Positions 8,959 through 17,982 of a stretch of 64,000 nucleotides of DNA are shown in pieces; within the stretch, counting starts at the first letter, position 1, and every line of letters begins with the position of its first letter. Source of the DNA: Crossiella sp. SN42 (GTDB taxonomy: Bacteria > Actinomycetota > Actinomycetes > Mycobacteriales > Pseudonocardiaceae); the NCBI RefSeq assembly GCF_023897065.1, contig NZ_JAMHIV010000003.1, positions 1 to 64,000 on the forward strand. The letters are read 5' to 3'. The notes beneath the pieces are model-generated. The model was not told the DNA's origin. It worked only from the letters and a program-made list of their open reading frames with translations, and made no database searches. A program made the position numbers and the translations under genes.

Positions 8959-10545
8959 ATGAACCGGATCAGGACGAGCTCGGCGGTCCTGTTCGACCCC
9001 GAGGACGCACCCGGTGGTCCGCCGTGGACCGACCTGAGCTCCCTGCTGGCCGATGCCGCGCGGCGCCACGGTGATCGCGAGTTCCTGCGCTGCCCCGACC
9101 GGAGCGTCAGCTTCGGCGAAGCCGGGCAGCGAACCCTGGGGCTGGCCGAGGGGCTGCGCGCTGCTGGGGTCGGGCCCGGGGACCGGGTGGCGATCATGGC
9201 GGCGAACCTCGCCTGCTGGCCGCTGCTGTGGCTGGCCGTGCTGCGGGCGGGCGCGGTCGCGGTGCCGGTGGACATCCGGTGCCGCAGCGCCGATCTGGCC
9301 CACGTGCTCGCCGACTCCGGCAGCACCGCGCTGCTGACCTCCGACCGCGACGAGGACCTGGTCCGTTCGGTGCTGGCCGACATCAGCGCCGCGGTGCCGG
9401 TGCACACCGAGAGCACCTTGGCCCGAACGCCGGTGGGCGCTGCCGACTGGCCGGTGCGGGCGCTGGCCAACCTGCAGTACACCTCGGGCACCACCGGCTT
9501 TCCCAAGGCCTGCATGCTCACCCACGAGTACTGGTTGCGCACGGCCTGGCAGATCGCCGTGCACGCCGGACTGCGCGCGGACGACGTCGTGCTCACTGCG
9601 CAGGCGTTCTCCTACGTGGACCCGCAGTGGAAGACCGTGCTCTGCCTCATGGGCGGTGTGCCCCTGGTCGTGCTGCCCCGGTTCTCCGCCTCGGGGTTCT
9701 GGCCTTCGGCGCGGACACACCGGGCCACGCTGACCTACGTACTGGGCACCATGCCGCGGCTGCTGGCCAAGCAGCCCGAGTGCGCGGGCGACCGGGACCA
9801 CCGCATGCGACTGGTGCTGTGTTCGGGCATCGATCGCGACCGGCACGCCGAGTTCGAGCACCGGTGGGGGGTGCCCTGGCGCGAGGTCTACGGCTCCACC
9901 GAGAGCGGGCTGGACCTGATCGTGCCGCCGCAGGCCACGGAGACGGTCGGCACCGGCGCGCTCGGCAGCCCGCCGCCCGGCAAGGAGGTCGTGGTCGCCG
10001 ACAGCGGCGGCCTGCCCGTCCCGCCCGGCGGCACCGGCGAGATCCTGGTCCGGGGGGAGCCGATGATGCTCGGTTACTGGAACCACCCCGAGGAGACCGC
10101 GCGGGCCTTCCGCCAGGGCTGGTACCACACCGGCGATCTGGGTGCGGTGGACGAGCACGGCGCCATCCGGCACGCGGGCAGGCTCAAGGACGTCATCCGC
10201 AGGGGCGGGGAGAACATCTCGGCCGCCGAGGTCGAAGGCGTGCTCGCCGAGCACCCCATGGTGCTGGCCAACGCGGTGGTCGGCATCCCCGACCCGCTCT
10301 TCGGTGAGCTGCCCAAGGCCTTCGTCCAGCTGCGCCCTGGCCACGCCGGGCACACCGAGAGCGCGCGGGCGTTGCTGGCGCACGCCAGACAACGGTTGGC
10401 GCGCTTCAAGATTCCCGCCTACCTGGAGTTCGTGGCCGAGTTCCCCATGACTCCGTCCGCCCGGATCCGCAAGCGGCAGCTGCTGGCCGGGCGGCCGGAC
10501 CAGCGAGCCGGTTGCTTCGACACCGGGACGGGGGAGTGGGCGTGA
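8959..10545 (+). CDS. encH: Cinnamate-CoA ligase-like (EncH-like) AMP-binding enzyme
   Basis: An ANL-superfamily acyl-CoA ligase of 528 residues, starting at the ATG (MNRIRTSSAVLFDPED) with GAGGAGG-like bases upstream. Motifs: P-loop LQYTSGTTGFPK, A5 EVYGSTESG, A7 WYHTGDLG, and A10 ITPSARIRKRQLL-type lysine tail (PMTPSARIRKRQLL). In an enterocin-type pathway this enzyme would activate trans-cinnamate, produced by the PAL at 22458-24023, as the CoA thioester entering a plant-like beta-oxidation to benzoyl-CoA. Its stop overlaps the start of the hydratase (GTGA), so the pair is translationally coupled. The substrate is inferred from the cluster; the sequence itself shows only an aryl/acyl-CoA ligase. 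Confidence 0.85.
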   Translation: MNRIRTSSAVLFDPEDAPGGPPWTDLSSLLADAARRHGDREFLRCPDRSVSFGEAGQRTLGLAEGLRAAGVGPGDRVAIMAANLACWPLLWLAVLRAGAVAVPVDIRCRSADLAHVLADSGSTALLTSDRDEDLVRSVLADISAAVPVHTESTLARTPVGAADWPVRALANLQYTSGTTGFPKACMLTHEYWLRTAWQIAVHAGLRADDVVLTAQAFSYVDPQWKTVLCLMGGVPLVVLPRFSASGFWPSARTHRATLTYVLGTMPRLLAKQPECAGDRDHRMRLVLCSGIDRDRHAEFEHRWGVPWREVYGSTESGLDLIVPPQATETVGTGALGSPPPGKEVVVADSGGLPVPPGGTGEILVRGEPMMLGYWNHPEETARAFRQGWYHTGDLGAVDEHGAIRHAGRLKDVIRRGGENISAAEVEGVLAEHPMVLANAVVGIPDPLFGELPKAFVQLRPGHAGHTESARALLAHARQRLARFKIPAYLEFVAEFPMTPSARIRKRQLLAGRPDQRAGCFDTGTGEWA

Positions 10546-11303
10546 ACGGGATCGTCGAGGTGTCGGTCCGCACGGAGGTGGCGGTGTTGCGGCTGAACCG
10601 CCCGGAGAAGCTCAACGCGCTCAACCGGGACATGCGGCGCGAGCTCGCGGCGCGCATCCGCGGCCTCGGCGAGGGGGACCGGGTGCGCGGGTTGGTGATC
10701 ACCGGTGCCGGCCGGGCCTTCTCCGCGGGCATGGACCTCGTTGAGGCGGAGAGCTCGCCGCCGGGCGGGCTGCTGGCGGAGGTGTCGCTGTTCCACGACC
10801 TCACCAGGGCGGTGCTGGACACCAGGATGCCGGTGGTCGCCGCGGTCAACGGCGTGGCCGTCGGCGGGGCGGGGGAGTTCACCTTCTGCTGCGATGCCCG
10901 GATCGGCAGCCCCTCGGCGGAGTTCGTGCTGCCGGAGAACGCGGTCGGCCTGACCGTGTCCAACGCGGCCAGTGTGCTGCTGCCCCGCCTGGTCGGTGGC
11001 CGGGCGCTGCGGCTGGTGCTGGACAGCAGCCGGATCGGCGCGGAGCGGGCACTGGAGCTGGGGCTGCTGGATGAGATCGTGCCCCAGGAACGACTGCTCG
11101 ACGCGGCCGTGCGGCTGGTCCGGCGCTGGACCGAGCCCGGGAGCGCCACCGAGGCGCACCTGGCGTTGTTGCGGCCGTCGCGGGCGGAGCTGGAGGCCGC
11201 CTTCGAGCGGGAGACCGCCGCCGTGCGCGCCACCGAGGAGAACGGGACCGCCCGGGCCGGCCTCGCGCGGGCGCTGGCCGGCCGGGCGGCGGTCAGTCGG
11301 TGA
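10542..11303 (+). CDS. encI: Enoyl-CoA hydratase (EncI-like)
   Basis: Crotonase-fold protein of 253 residues. The GTG start overlaps the ligase stop. The oxyanion-hole strands are RAFSAGMDL and NGVAVGGAGEFTFCCD, followed by the LPENAVGLTVS active-site loop. Expected reaction: hydration of cinnamoyl-CoA to 3-hydroxy-3-phenylpropionyl-CoA, the second step of the phenylalanine-to-benzoyl-CoA route. The C-terminal helix is as usual for the family. Its 3' end overlaps by 11 bases the tail of the convergent thiolase gene, so the two transcripts share an end. Confidence 0.85.
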   Translation: MNGIVEVSVRTEVAVLRLNRPEKLNALNRDMRRELAARIRGLGEGDRVRGLVITGAGRAFSAGMDLVEAESSPPGGLLAEVSLFHDLTRAVLDTRMPVVAAVNGVAVGGAGEFTFCCDARIGSPSAEFVLPENAVGLTVSNAASVLLPRLVGGRALRLVLDSSRIGAERALELGLLDEIVPQERLLDAAVRLVRRWTEPGSATEAHLALLRPSRAELEAAFERETAAVRATEENGTARAGLARALAGRAAVSR

Positions 11304-12483
11304 CCTCGACCACCAAGGCTGCGCCGCTGTCCCCGGCGGCGCAGCCGGTGAACAGGCCGATGCCGCCGCCGCGCAAGCGCAGCGTCTCCACCAGCTGGGC
11401 GATCGCGCGCAGCCCGGTCGGGCCCTGCGGATGCCCGAACACCAGGCTGGAGCCGAAGCGGTTCATGTCCTCCAGCTTCACCCCGGTCTCGCGCGCGAAG
11501 TGCAGGTCGTTCACCGCGAACGGGTTGTGCGTGGTGATCTCGTCCACCGAGCCGATGTCCAGGCCGGCCGCGGTCAGCGCGGCCTCGGCCGCGGGCGCCA
11601 CCGCCTCCGGCATCCTGGCCGCGGCCACCCTGGCGAACCCGCTGGCCAACAGGCGCACCACGCCACGGCCACCGGAGAACTCCCTGGCCCCGGCCTCGGT
11701 GGTCACCACCGCACCCGCTGCGCCGTCGGCGGGGTAGGTCTGCGCCGCCGTGCTGTGCACCCCATCCCTAGTGGCCGGGGGCAACTCGGCGGCTCGCCGC
11801 GCGTCGCACAGCCGCACACCCTCATCCGCGGCCAGCAGCACCCGGCCGTCCTCCTCGACCACCTCCACCAGGAACCGGCGCTGGAAGGCGCGGCTGTCGG
11901 CCATGGAGGCCGCGTACTGCTCACCGCGCAGCACCGCGACCCGGTCGGCGTCCGCACGGGTGAATCCGGCCTTCGCGGCCAGGGCTTCCGCGGTGGCCAG
12001 CATGCCCACCCCGGTGAGCGGGTCGCGGCGGAAGCTGTCCAGCACCCAATTCTCCGTTTCCGGCTCCTGCCCGGCCGAGGGACGCGGCCAGTCCAGCACC
12101 GGCCCCCTGCTGGTCCGGTCGGCGACCACGACCAGCTGAGCGCCCGCGCCGGTCAGCACCGAGCCTGCCGCCTGGTGCAGCGCGGCCACCGAGGTCGCGC
12201 AGGCCTGGCTCACCATCGGCCCGGTGACCGAGGGCAGCCCCAGCCGGGCCGCCACCACCGGGCCGCCGTAGAAGATGACGGGCTGGGGCACCGTCCAGCC
12301 CAGCACCAGCCCACGCAGCTCCTCCGCAGGCAGCCGCCGGGTGGCCAGCGCCCGGCGGGTCACCCACACCCCGACATCCAGGCTGGCCGGTGCGGCCAGC
12401 GAACCGCGCCACCTGGCGAACGGCGAGGACCAGATCCCGCCGTAGGGCGCGGCCACGTCCCGGTAGCGCACCCCGACCTTCAT
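11293..12483 (-). CDS. encJ: Thiolase (EncJ-like)
   Basis: A 396-residue thiolase-fold enzyme starting MKVGVRYRDVAAPYGG. The nucleophile is Cys95 in VSQACATSVAALH. The C-terminal half carries HNPFAVND (catalytic His region), FGHPQGPTGLRA and the second Cys in FTGCAAGDSGAALV. In benzoyl-CoA formation it would cleave 3-oxo-3-phenylpropionyl-CoA into benzoyl-CoA and acetyl-CoA. The start ATG overlaps the stop of the upstream methyltransferase (ATGA). No dedicated 3-hydroxyacyl-CoA dehydrogenase is seen in the cluster; in enterocin producers too the dehydrogenase step is not cleanly assigned, so a general enzyme may serve. Confidence 0.85.
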   Translation of the reverse strand: MKVGVRYRDVAAPYGGIWSSPFARWRGSLAAPASLDVGVWVTRRALATRRLPAEELRGLVLGWTVPQPVIFYGGPVVAARLGLPSVTGPMVSQACATSVAALHQAAGSVLTGAGAQLVVVADRTSRGPVLDWPRPSAGQEPETENWVLDSFRRDPLTGVGMLATAEALAAKAGFTRADADRVAVLRGEQYAASMADSRAFQRRFLVEVVEEDGRVLLAADEGVRLCDARRAAELPPATRDGVHSTAAQTYPADGAAGAVVTTEAGAREFSGGRGVVRLLASGFARVAAARMPEAVAPAAEAALTAAGLDIGSVDEITTHNPFAVNDLHFARETGVKLEDMNRFGSSLVFGHPQGPTGLRAIAQLVETLRLRGGGIGLFTGCAAGDSGAALVVEVTD

Positions 12484-13166
12484 CGGCTGTCCCCGTGCAG
12501 GTGGCCCGCGAACAGCGCCACGCTGCCGCGGATCTCCAGCCAGTGCGAGTCGAAGTGCTCTCCGAGCGCCTGGTGCAGCATGTGCACGCTGTCCCGCTGG
12601 GTGTTGAACGAGCCCTGGCGCTGGTAGAGCTGGTTGAAGTAGCGCGACAGCGGGGTGTGCGCGACCCCGTGGGAGAGCACGGTGCTGCCGAAGAGCACTC
12701 CGCCGGGCGCCAGCACCCGCTTGAGGTTGGCGAAGACCAACTGCTTGCCCTCCGGCGGCTCGGGCAGGCAGTGCAGCACGTAGTTCAGCGCGATCGACTC
12801 GAACGGCGGACCGGCCAGCGGGGGCAGCGGCTCCAGGATGCTGGTCTGGATCACCTCGGGCCGGTAGCGGCCGATGCGGCCCGCGGTGAACTTCAGCGGG
12901 TCCGGGTTGAGGTCCAGCAGGGTGATCCGCGGCGCAGGGGTCGGGAACCGGCAGTGGTCGAGGTAGTAGCCGCTGCCGGGGCCGACCTCCAGGTGCCGGG
13001 CGCTGACGTGGTCGTTGTACAGCTGCACCAGGCGTTCCCGGGGGCAGCGCCACAGGAAGCGGTTGGACAGGGTGGTGACGACGAGGTCGTAGAGCTTGAG
13101 CCTGCGGTTCTCGTACCACGGCTGGCCCTCGAAGGCGGGACGGGTCTCGGAGATCTCGAAGGTCAT
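12480..13166 (-). CDS. encK: SAM-dependent methyltransferase (EncK-like)
   Basis: Class I methyltransferase of 228 residues. Motif I is HLEVGPGSGYYLDHC; motif II acidic strand is ITLLDLNPDPL; post-motif region SIALNYVLHCLPEP and ANLKRVLAPGGVLFGSTVL are typical of small-molecule methyltransferases. In the enterocin pathway EncK O-methylates the pyrone of the EncM product, and the position here (between ketoreductase and thiolase genes) fits that role. It is coupled to the thiolase by a 4-base overlap and follows the ketoreductase by 33 bases on the same strand, so encD-K-J-like genes form one operon. Confidence 0.82.
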   Translation of the reverse strand: MTFEISETRPAFEGQPWYENRRLKLYDLVVTTLSNRFLWRCPRERLVQLYNDHVSARHLEVGPGSGYYLDHCRFPTPAPRITLLDLNPDPLKFTAGRIGRYRPEVIQTSILEPLPPLAGPPFESIALNYVLHCLPEPPEGKQLVFANLKRVLAPGGVLFGSTVLSHGVAHTPLSRYFNQLYQRQGSFNTQRDSVHMLHQALGEHFDSHWLEIRGSVALFAGHLHGDSR

Positions 13167-13199
13167 GGGTGCATCCCCTGGTCGGGCCGAAGGAACCGG

Positions 13200-13991
13200 T
13201 CAGTAGCTGCCGAGGCCGCCGCAGACGTTGAGGGCCTGCGCGGTCACCGAGTCCGCGACCGGGCCCGCGAGGTAGCGCACCATGCCGGCCACCTCCTCCG
13301 GCGTGCAGTAGCGGCCGAGCGGGATCTTGGCCTGGAAGGAGGCCAGCACCTGCTCAGGTGTCACGCCGTTGAGCGCGGCGTAGTGCTCGCGGATCTCCAC
13401 CGACATCGGTGTCTCCACGTAGCCGGGGCACACCGCGTTGACCGTCGGGCCGGTCGCCGCGTACTCCTTGGCCAGCGCCTTGGAGAAGCCGATGACACCG
13501 GCCTTGGCCGCGGAGTAGGGCGCGCCGAAGGGGACGCCCTGCTTGCCGCCGGTGGAGGCGATGTTGATGATCCGGCCGCTGGGGGAGCGCAGGGCGGGGC
13601 TGGCGTTGAGCACCTCACGGGTGACCCAGAAGACGCTGTTGAGGTTGGTGTCGATGACATCCAGCCACAGCTCGTCGGACAGCGCCGTGGTGACCCCGCC
13701 CCCGCTGCGGCCCGCGTTGTTCACCAGGACCCTGGGCGCGCCCTGCTCGTCCACCACCGTCCGCACCGTGGCGGCCACCGCGGCGCGCTCGCGCACATCG
13801 CAGAGGTACCCGGCCACCCGGTGCCCCTGCTCGCGCAGCGTGCCCAGAGCACTGTCCATCTTGGACTTGTCCCGTCCGGTCACCACCACGGTGAACCCGT
13901 CGGTGGCGAGGGCGGCCGCGATCGCGAGGCCGATGCCACTGGTCCCGCCCGTGACGAGGGCGACGTCGTTGCTGTTGCTCGTACTGGCCAT
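13200..13991 (-). CDS. encD: Polyketide ketoreductase, SDR (EncD/ActIII-like)
   Basis: Short-chain dehydrogenase/reductase of 263 residues: NADPH loop VTGGTSGIGLAIA, NNAG motif LVNNAGRSGGG, catalytic IASTGGKQGVPFGAPYSAAK (Ser, Tyr, Lys), and the PG-loop VNAVCPGYVETPM. The loop after PGYVETPM, with HYAALNGVTPEQVL and IPLGRYCTPEEVAGMV, is characteristic of type II PKS C9 ketoreductases. It would reduce one keto group of the benzoyl-primed octaketide. It is first gene of a minus-strand operon and is divergent from the minimal PKS at 14114, with a 122-base shared promoter region. Confidence 0.88.
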   Translation of the reverse strand: MASTSNSNDVALVTGGTSGIGLAIAAALATDGFTVVVTGRDKSKMDSALGTLREQGHRVAGYLCDVRERAAVAATVRTVVDEQGAPRVLVNNAGRSGGGVTTALSDELWLDVIDTNLNSVFWVTREVLNASPALRSPSGRIINIASTGGKQGVPFGAPYSAAKAGVIGFSKALAKEYAATGPTVNAVCPGYVETPMSVEIREHYAALNGVTPEQVLASFQAKIPLGRYCTPEEVAGMVRYLAGPVADSVTAQALNVCGGLGSY

Positions 13992-14113
13992 GGGGCGAGG
14001 CTGCGGCCGGGGCTTGGAGCTGACCTCAAGCCGACCTGGTGTGTCCTAAGTAGACAGTCCGGACCAAGTCGGCTCCAGGTTCAGTTGAGCCGACGGGCGC
14101 ATCGTCCCGTGCC

Positions 14114-15385
14114 GTGAGCCGACGAGTTGTCATCACCGGACTGAGCGTCCTGGCCCCGGGATCCACCGACACCGAGGGGTTCTGGGCGATGATCACCCAG
14201 GGGCGCAGCGCGATCCGCAGGATCACCGCCTTCGACCCCTCGGCCTTCCGCTCCCAGGTCGCCGGCGAGATCGACTTCGATCCGCTGGCGCACGGGTTCC
14301 GCCGCAGGGAGGCGCGCAGGCTGGACCGGGCGAGCCTGTTCGCGGTCACCTGCGCCCGGCGGGCGCTGGCCCAGTCGGGAACCACCCTCGGCGACACGGT
14401 GCCGCCGGAGCGCGTCGGGGTCTCCATCGGCACCGCGGTCGGCTCGGCGACCAGCATCGAACGGGAGTACGTGGTGCTCTCCGACGAGGGCCGCGAGTGG
14501 CTGGTGGATGAGAACTACGCCTCCCGGCACCTGTTCGACTACTTCACCCCCGGCTCGATGGCCAGGGAGACCGCGTGGGCGGTCGGCGCGGAAGGCCCGG
14601 TCGGCGTGCTGTCGGCGGGCTGCACCTCCGGCATCGACGCCGTCGGCCACGCCTACCAGCTCATCCAGGACGGCGCGGCTGACGTCATGGTCGCCGGGGC
14701 AACTGACGCCCCGATCACCCCGATCGCGGTGTCCTGCTTCGACGCCATCAAGGCCACTACCCGCCGCAACGACGATCCGGTGCGCGCCTCGCGGCCGTTC
14801 GACCGCACCAGGGACGGCTTCGCCATCGCCGAGGGCGCCGCGGTGCTCGTGCTGGAGGAGCACGGGCACGCGCTGCGGCGGGGCGCAGAGATCCTGGCCG
14901 AGATCACCGGGTACGCCACCCACTGCAACGCCCACCACATGACCGGGCTGGCCAGGGACGGCCACGAGATGTCCCGCGCCATCGACACCGCGCTCGCCGA
15001 GGCGCGGCGGCCACCGACCGCGCTGGGCTACGTCAACGCACACGGCTCGGGCACCAAGCAAAATGACCGGCACGAGACCGCGGCGATCAAGCGCAGCCTC
15101 GGTCAGCACGCCTACCGGGTGCCGGTGAGCTCGATCAAGTCGATGATCGGCCACTCACTCGGGGCCATCGGCGCGATCGAGGTGGCGACCTGCGTGCTGA
15201 CCCTCCAGCACGACCTGGTGCCGCCGACGGCCAACCTGCACGAGCCCGACCCGGAGTGCGACCTGGACTACGTGCCACTGGCGGCGCGGGAGACACCGGT
15301 GGACGCGGTGCTCACCGTCGGCAGCGGGTTCGGCGGGTTCCAGAGCGCGATGGTGCTGGAGACCTTCACCAAGGAGCGGCCATGA
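14114..15385 (+). CDS. encA: Type II PKS ketosynthase alpha (EncA-like)
   Basis: A 423-residue KS-alpha with GTG start. The active-site Cys170 sits in SAGCTSGIDAVGHAY; the two catalytic histidine motifs are VNAHGSGTKQNDRHE and KSMIGHSLGAIGA. It pairs with the following chain-length factor to condense malonyl-ACP onto the starter. The stop overlaps the CLF start (ATGA), the classical KS-CLF coupling. It heads the plus-strand operon KS-CLF-ACP-AT-flavoprotein. Confidence 0.93.
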   Translation: MSRRVVITGLSVLAPGSTDTEGFWAMITQGRSAIRRITAFDPSAFRSQVAGEIDFDPLAHGFRRREARRLDRASLFAVTCARRALAQSGTTLGDTVPPERVGVSIGTAVGSATSIEREYVVLSDEGREWLVDENYASRHLFDYFTPGSMARETAWAVGAEGPVGVLSAGCTSGIDAVGHAYQLIQDGAADVMVAGATDAPITPIAVSCFDAIKATTRRNDDPVRASRPFDRTRDGFAIAEGAAVLVLEEHGHALRRGAEILAEITGYATHCNAHHMTGLARDGHEMSRAIDTALAEARRPPTALGYVNAHGSGTKQNDRHETAAIKRSLGQHAYRVPVSSIKSMIGHSLGAIGAIEVATCVLTLQHDLVPPTANLHEPDPECDLDYVPLAARETPVDAVLTVGSGFGGFQSAMVLETFTKERP

Positions 15386-16602
15386 GCCAGGACGTGCTGG
15401 TCACCGGGATCGGCGTGCTCGCGCCGAACGGGATGGGCGTGGAGGAGTACTGGAGCGCCACGCTGGCGGGCCGCTCCGGCATCCGGGCGCTGTCGAACTT
15501 CGACGCCCGCCGCTACTCAGCGGGCACGGCCGGCCTCATCGAGGGCTTCGCCGCCGAAGAACACCTGCCGGGCAGGCTGCTGCCGCAGACCGACCGGGTC
15601 ACCAGGATGGCGCTGGTCGCTGCGGACTGGGCGCTGGCCGACGCCAAGCTCGACCCGGAGCAGCTCGACGACTACACCACCGGCGTGGCCGCCTCCAATG
15701 CCACCGGCGGGTTCGAGTACTCCCACCGCGAGATGGCCAAGCTGTGGACCCTCGGCCCCCGGGAGGTCAGCGTCTACCAGTGCTTCGCCTGGTTCTACGC
15801 GGTCAACACCGGGCAGATCTCCATCCGCAACGGCCTGCGCGGGCCGGGCAGCGTGCTGGTCGCCGAGCAGGCCGGTGGGCTGGATGTGCTCGGGCAGGCC
15901 CGGCGCAGCCTGAACCGGGGCCGGGCCTCGGTGATGCTGGCCGGCGGGGTGGAGTCCTCCTTCGACCCGTGGGGCTGGGTCTCGCACCTGGCCTCCGGCC
16001 GGGTCAGCGCCGAGCCCGACCCCCGCTACGCCTACCAGCCGTTCGACCCCTGGGCCCAGGGCTACGTGCCCGGCGAGGGCGGCGCGATCCTGGTGCTGGA
16101 AAGCCCCGAGCGGGTCGCGGACCGGGCGGTCACCCCCTACGGGCGCATCTGCGGCTACGCGGCCACCTTCGACCCGGCGCCGGGATCCGGTCGCCCGCAC
16201 GGCTTGCGCCGGGCCGCCGAAGGCGCGCTGGCCGACGCCGGGATCAGCCCGCCCGAGGTCGACCTGGTGGTGGCCGACGCCGCCGGGAGCCCGGACCGCG
16301 ACGCCCAGGAAGCGCAGGCGCTGCGCGAGCTGTTCGGCCCGCGCGGGGTGCCGGTGTGCACGCCAAAAGCGTTGGTGGGCCGCCTGATGGCCGGTGGCGG
16401 CCCGCTTGATGTGGTGTGCGCGCTGCTGGCCATCCGCGACGACGTGGCGCCACCGGCACGGCACCTGGACGCCGGCGCCGGGGACTACGGGCTCGACCTC
16501 GTGGTCGACCGGCCCAGGGCCATGCCGATCTCCACCGTCCTGGTGCTCGCCCGCGGCGAAGGCGGCTTCAACTCCGCCGTCGTGGTGCGCGCGCTGTCCT
16601 GA
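15382..16602 (+). CDS. encB: Type II PKS chain-length factor, KS-beta (EncB-like)
   Basis: A 406-residue KS-beta. The active-site Cys is replaced by Gln163 in VLVAEQAGGLDV, the hallmark of a chain-length factor that decarboxylates malonyl-ACP and sets chain length. It is otherwise collinear with KS-alpha, with GYVPGEGGAILVLE and LVGRLMAGGGPLDVVCAL in place of the histidine motifs. It is translationally coupled to the KS-alpha. Chain length (an octaketide from benzoate plus seven malonates in enterocin) cannot be read directly from the sequence. Confidence 0.92.
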   Translation: MSQDVLVTGIGVLAPNGMGVEEYWSATLAGRSGIRALSNFDARRYSAGTAGLIEGFAAEEHLPGRLLPQTDRVTRMALVAADWALADAKLDPEQLDDYTTGVAASNATGGFEYSHREMAKLWTLGPREVSVYQCFAWFYAVNTGQISIRNGLRGPGSVLVAEQAGGLDVLGQARRSLNRGRASVMLAGGVESSFDPWGWVSHLASGRVSAEPDPRYAYQPFDPWAQGYVPGEGGAILVLESPERVADRAVTPYGRICGYAATFDPAPGSGRPHGLRRAAEGALADAGISPPEVDLVVADAAGSPDRDAQEAQALRELFGPRGVPVCTPKALVGRLMAGGGPLDVVCALLAIRDDVAPPARHLDAGAGDYGLDLVVDRPRAMPISTVLVLARGEGGFNSAVVVRALS

Positions 16603-16648
16603 ACCACCGCCGAACCACAGCCGACCACCGACCGGAAGGACACCCACC

Positions 16649-16897
16649 ATGCTGACCCTCGACCAGCTGCGCGAGGTCCTCACCCAGTGCGCGGGCGCCG
16701 ACGAGGGCGTCAACCTCGACGGCGACATCCTGGACCAGGACTTCCTCGAACTCGGTTACGACTCCCTCGCACTGATCGAGACCACCGCCGAACTGCGCCG
16801 CCGCTTCGGCATCGAGATCCCCGAGGACCTGGTGAACGAGCTGGAGACGCCGCGCGCGATGCTCGACTACGTCAACGGCGTCAAGGCCGAGGGCTGA
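16649..16897 (+). CDS. encC: Acyl carrier protein (EncC-like)
   Basis: An 82-residue ACP. The phosphopantetheine serine is Ser39 in FLELGYDSLALIETT. Helix I (LTLDQLREVLTQCAG) and helices II-III follow the normal spacing. It lies 46 bases after the CLF, preceded by GGAAGGA, so it has its own strong ribosome-binding site as expected for the most abundant PKS component. It is followed at 2 bases by the acyltransferase start. Confidence 0.93.
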   Translation: MLTLDQLREVLTQCAGADEGVNLDGDILDQDFLELGYDSLALIETTAELRRRFGIEIPEDLVNELETPRAMLDYVNGVKAEG

Positions 16898-16899
16898 CC

Positions 16900-17982
16900 G
16901 TGACCGCCGCGCCGGAAGTGGTGCTGCTGTTCCCCGGACAGGGCGCGCAGCAGCCCCGGATGGCCGCGGGCCTCTACCAGGTCTCAGAGTCCTTCACCCA
17001 CTGGATGGACCAGGCCTTCACGCTGCTCGGCCCGGACGGCCCCCGGCTACGGGAGCTGTGGCTGGCCGAGCGCCCGCCCGCGTGCTTCGACGACATCACC
17101 TGCGCCCAGCCGCTGCTGTTCGCGGTCAACCACGCGATGGGCCGGATGCTCATGGACGCGGGGGTGCGATTGAGCGCGTTGCTCGGGCACAGCGTGGGCG
17201 AGCTGGCCGCGGCCACCCTCGCCGGGGTGTTCGAGTTCGCCGACGGGCTGTCCGTGCTGCGCGACTTCGTGCGCGGCTACGGCCGAGCGCCTCGGGGCGG
17301 CATGCTCGCGGTGGCCGCGGACCTCGCGCAGGTGCGGCCCTACCTGCGCGGTGATGTCGTGGTCGGCGCGGTCAACGGCCCGCGCCAGCTGCTGCTGGCC
17401 GGACCGGATCCCGAGCTGGGCGAGGCCGAGGCCGAGCTGCGCGCGGCCGGGGTCTCCTGCGCGCGGGCCAAGGCGCGGCAGCCCTTCCACAGCCCGGTGA
17501 TGAGCCGGGTGGTCACCGAGGCCGATCGCCAGGCCTGGCGCCCGCCGCTGCGCCCGCCGCGCATCCCGGTCTGCTCGGCCTACCTCGGCGGCCCGCTCGA
17601 CGGGGCGACGGCGACGGACTGGGACTTCTGGTTCGCCGGCCCCGCCTCTCCGGTCCACTTCGGACCGGCCCTGGACCGCCTGCTGGCCACCGGCAGGCAC
17701 GTGCTGGTCGAGGCGGGTCCAGGACAGAGCCTGACCGCTCTGGTCCGGCGCACCAGCGCGGCACGCGAGGGCCGGGCCGCGGTGGCACCGGCCCTGCCCG
17801 CGCGCCGGGGCGGCGGCGAGACGGACCGGCGCGCCGTGCGCGAAGCGCTGGCCCAGCTCCGCGAGCACGGCTGTGTGCTCGACCCAAAACCAGGAGGAAG
17901 TGCAGGACATGCAGTCAACACAGATCGACCTGGCGGCCGTGCTCCGGACCTCGTTCCGGGGCGAGATCGTCCTGCCCGGTGA
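16900..17982 (+). CDS. encL: Acyltransferase (EncL-like, malonyl-CoA:ACP type fold)
   Basis: A FabD-fold acyltransferase of 360 residues starting GTG two bases after the ACP. It has the N-terminal LLFPGQGAQQ, the nucleophile Ser98 in GHSVGEL, the ARQPFHSPVM histidine motif and EAGPGQSLTALVRR near the end. Most type II PKS clusters borrow the fatty-acid malonyl transferase, so an AT inside the cluster is itself a mark of the enterocin family, where EncL is proposed to help priming. The C-terminal tail overlaps the first 74 bases of the flavoprotein gene. Confidence 0.85.
   Translation: MTAAPEVVLLFPGQGAQQPRMAAGLYQVSESFTHWMDQAFTLLGPDGPRLRELWLAERPPACFDDITCAQPLLFAVNHAMGRMLMDAGVRLSALLGHSVGELAAATLAGVFEFADGLSVLRDFVRGYGRAPRGGMLAVAADLAQVRPYLRGDVVVGAVNGPRQLLLAGPDPELGEAEAELRAAGVSCARAKARQPFHSPVMSRVVTEADRQAWRPPLRPPRIPVCSAYLGGPLDGATATDWDFWFAGPASPVHFGPALDRLLATGRHVLVEAGPGQSLTALVRRTSAAREGRAAVAPALPARRGGGETDRRAVREALAQLREHGCVLDPKPGGSAGHAVNTDRPGGRAPDLVPGRDRPAR

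Noticed and set aside
11293-13119. A single 608-aa thiolase-containing protein
   Set aside because: The first about 210 residues are the out-of-frame shadow of the methyltransferase gene; the thiolase starts at the ATG overlapping that gene's stop.
14081-15154. Minus-strand frame of 357 codons
   Set aside because: It lies exactly opposite the KS-alpha gene, whose active-site motifs are unmistakable.
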